Below the pieces are notes generated by a model, which had not been told where the DNA came from, made no database searches, and saw nothing but the letters and a program-made list of their open reading frames with translations. Position numbers and translations under genes: made by a program. This document shows, one piece after another, positions 6,720 through 7,153 of a stretch of DNA of 7,153 nt. Each line of letters begins with the position of its first letter. The first letter of the stretch is position 1. Source of the stretch: Bifidobacterium breve (GTDB lineage Bacteria > Actinomycetota > Actinomycetes > S36-B12); assembly GCA_945900705.1 (NCBI GenBank), contig CAMDKJ010000087.1, positions 1 to 7,153 of the forward strand. The letters are read 5' to 3'.

Positions 6720-7153
6720 CTAACTGTCTGGATCTTTTGGCTCATCACCTTCAGCAAGACTCTGCAGGAATTCTTCAACTTGAGCGGCAATCTCATCACC
6801 GGTGGGCACCCCACCCTGCGGGGTCAAATCTGATATTCCCCCCGTGGCGCCTTGCTGCATGGCATTTAGTTGGTCGTACTGCTGCTCCAGCGCAGCGACC
6901 ACCATTGCGAACTCGTCATTGCCTACTAGTTGCTCCGCTACTTCGGTTTCAGCTCGATCTGCAGCCGGCTGAAGGTCTGCGGTAGGCACCACCAGGCCGG
7001 TCAGCGCCGCCACTCCGTTAATAAGGGTTTGCGCTGCGCGCGGAAATTCAAATTGCACTAAGTAGTGAGGTACTTGCGCGGTGATACCCATAGAGGGGAT
7101 CCCGTGCTCCCCTAGATGCAATTCAAGCATTGCGCCCAGATGACCTGGTACTT
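6720..7153 (-). CDS. PAC2-family protein, C-terminal part (cut by window edge)
   Basis: The frame is open to the right edge, adding VPGHLGA before the first internal methionine (7130), so the true start lies outside the window. About 144 residues are visible. The segment VPGHLGAMLELHLGEHGIPS, then AQVPHYL, resembles the C-terminal half of actinobacterial PAC2 proteins, relatives of eukaryotic proteasome assembly chaperone 2. A helical stretch with ALEQQYDQL and an acidic tail ending DEPKDPDS follow, also typical. The molecular role of bacterial members is not established; a link to the actinobacterial proteasome is a family-level guess. The gene converges on the secreted hydrolase with only 6 bp between the stops, leaving no room for a separate terminator. 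Confidence 0.75.
   Translation of the reverse strand, partial: VPGHLGAMLELHLGEHGIPSMGITAQVPHYLVQFEFPRAAQTLINGVAALTGLVVPTADLQPAADRAETEVAEQLVGNDEFAMVVAALEQQYDQLNAMQQGATGGISDLTPQGGVPTGDEIAAQVEEFLQSLAEGDEPKDPDS

Overview
The window looks like an actinobacterial chromosome segment of moderate G+C (roughly 55-60 % by eye). The pointers are the fused OleB-OleC protein, the exported TAP-type (S33) hydrolase and the PAC2-family protein, all common in Actinobacteria. Genus cannot be decided from the sequence alone.

Layout, left to right. Positions 1 to about 566 contain no credible gene. They hold a nested direct-repeat region that runs off the left edge. Its building blocks are degenerate copies of the 3' end of the neighbouring oleD gene, plus a short T-tract hairpin. 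Two different sub-units have expanded separately: a 31-bp unit (four copies at 206-329) and a 21-bp unit (about eight copies at 390-555). Positions 567-5100, on the minus strand, are a compact three-gene operon, oleA-oleBC-oleD, with overlapping stop and start codons. Positions 5101-5219 are a divergent intergenic region with the oleA ribosome binding site and a 15-bp inverted repeat. Positions 5220-6713 (plus strand) encode a secreted alpha/beta hydrolase of the tripeptidyl aminopeptidase type. Positions 6720-7153 (minus strand, cut by the right edge) encode the C-terminal part of a PAC2-family protein that converges on the hydrolase with a 6-bp gap.

The ole operon encodes a complete known pathway for long-chain cis-olefin hydrocarbons. 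OleA joins two fatty acyl-CoAs head to head into a 2-alkyl-3-keto acid. OleD reduces this to the 3-hydroxy acid. The OleC half of OleBC uses ATP to close a beta-lactone, and the OleB half decarboxylates the lactone to the olefin. All recognisable catalytic residues are present, so the pathway looks functional.

The pathway itself is not new. The least expected part of the window is the repeat region, which appears to have grown from the end of oleD by repeated local duplication. No new defence or mobile system was found.
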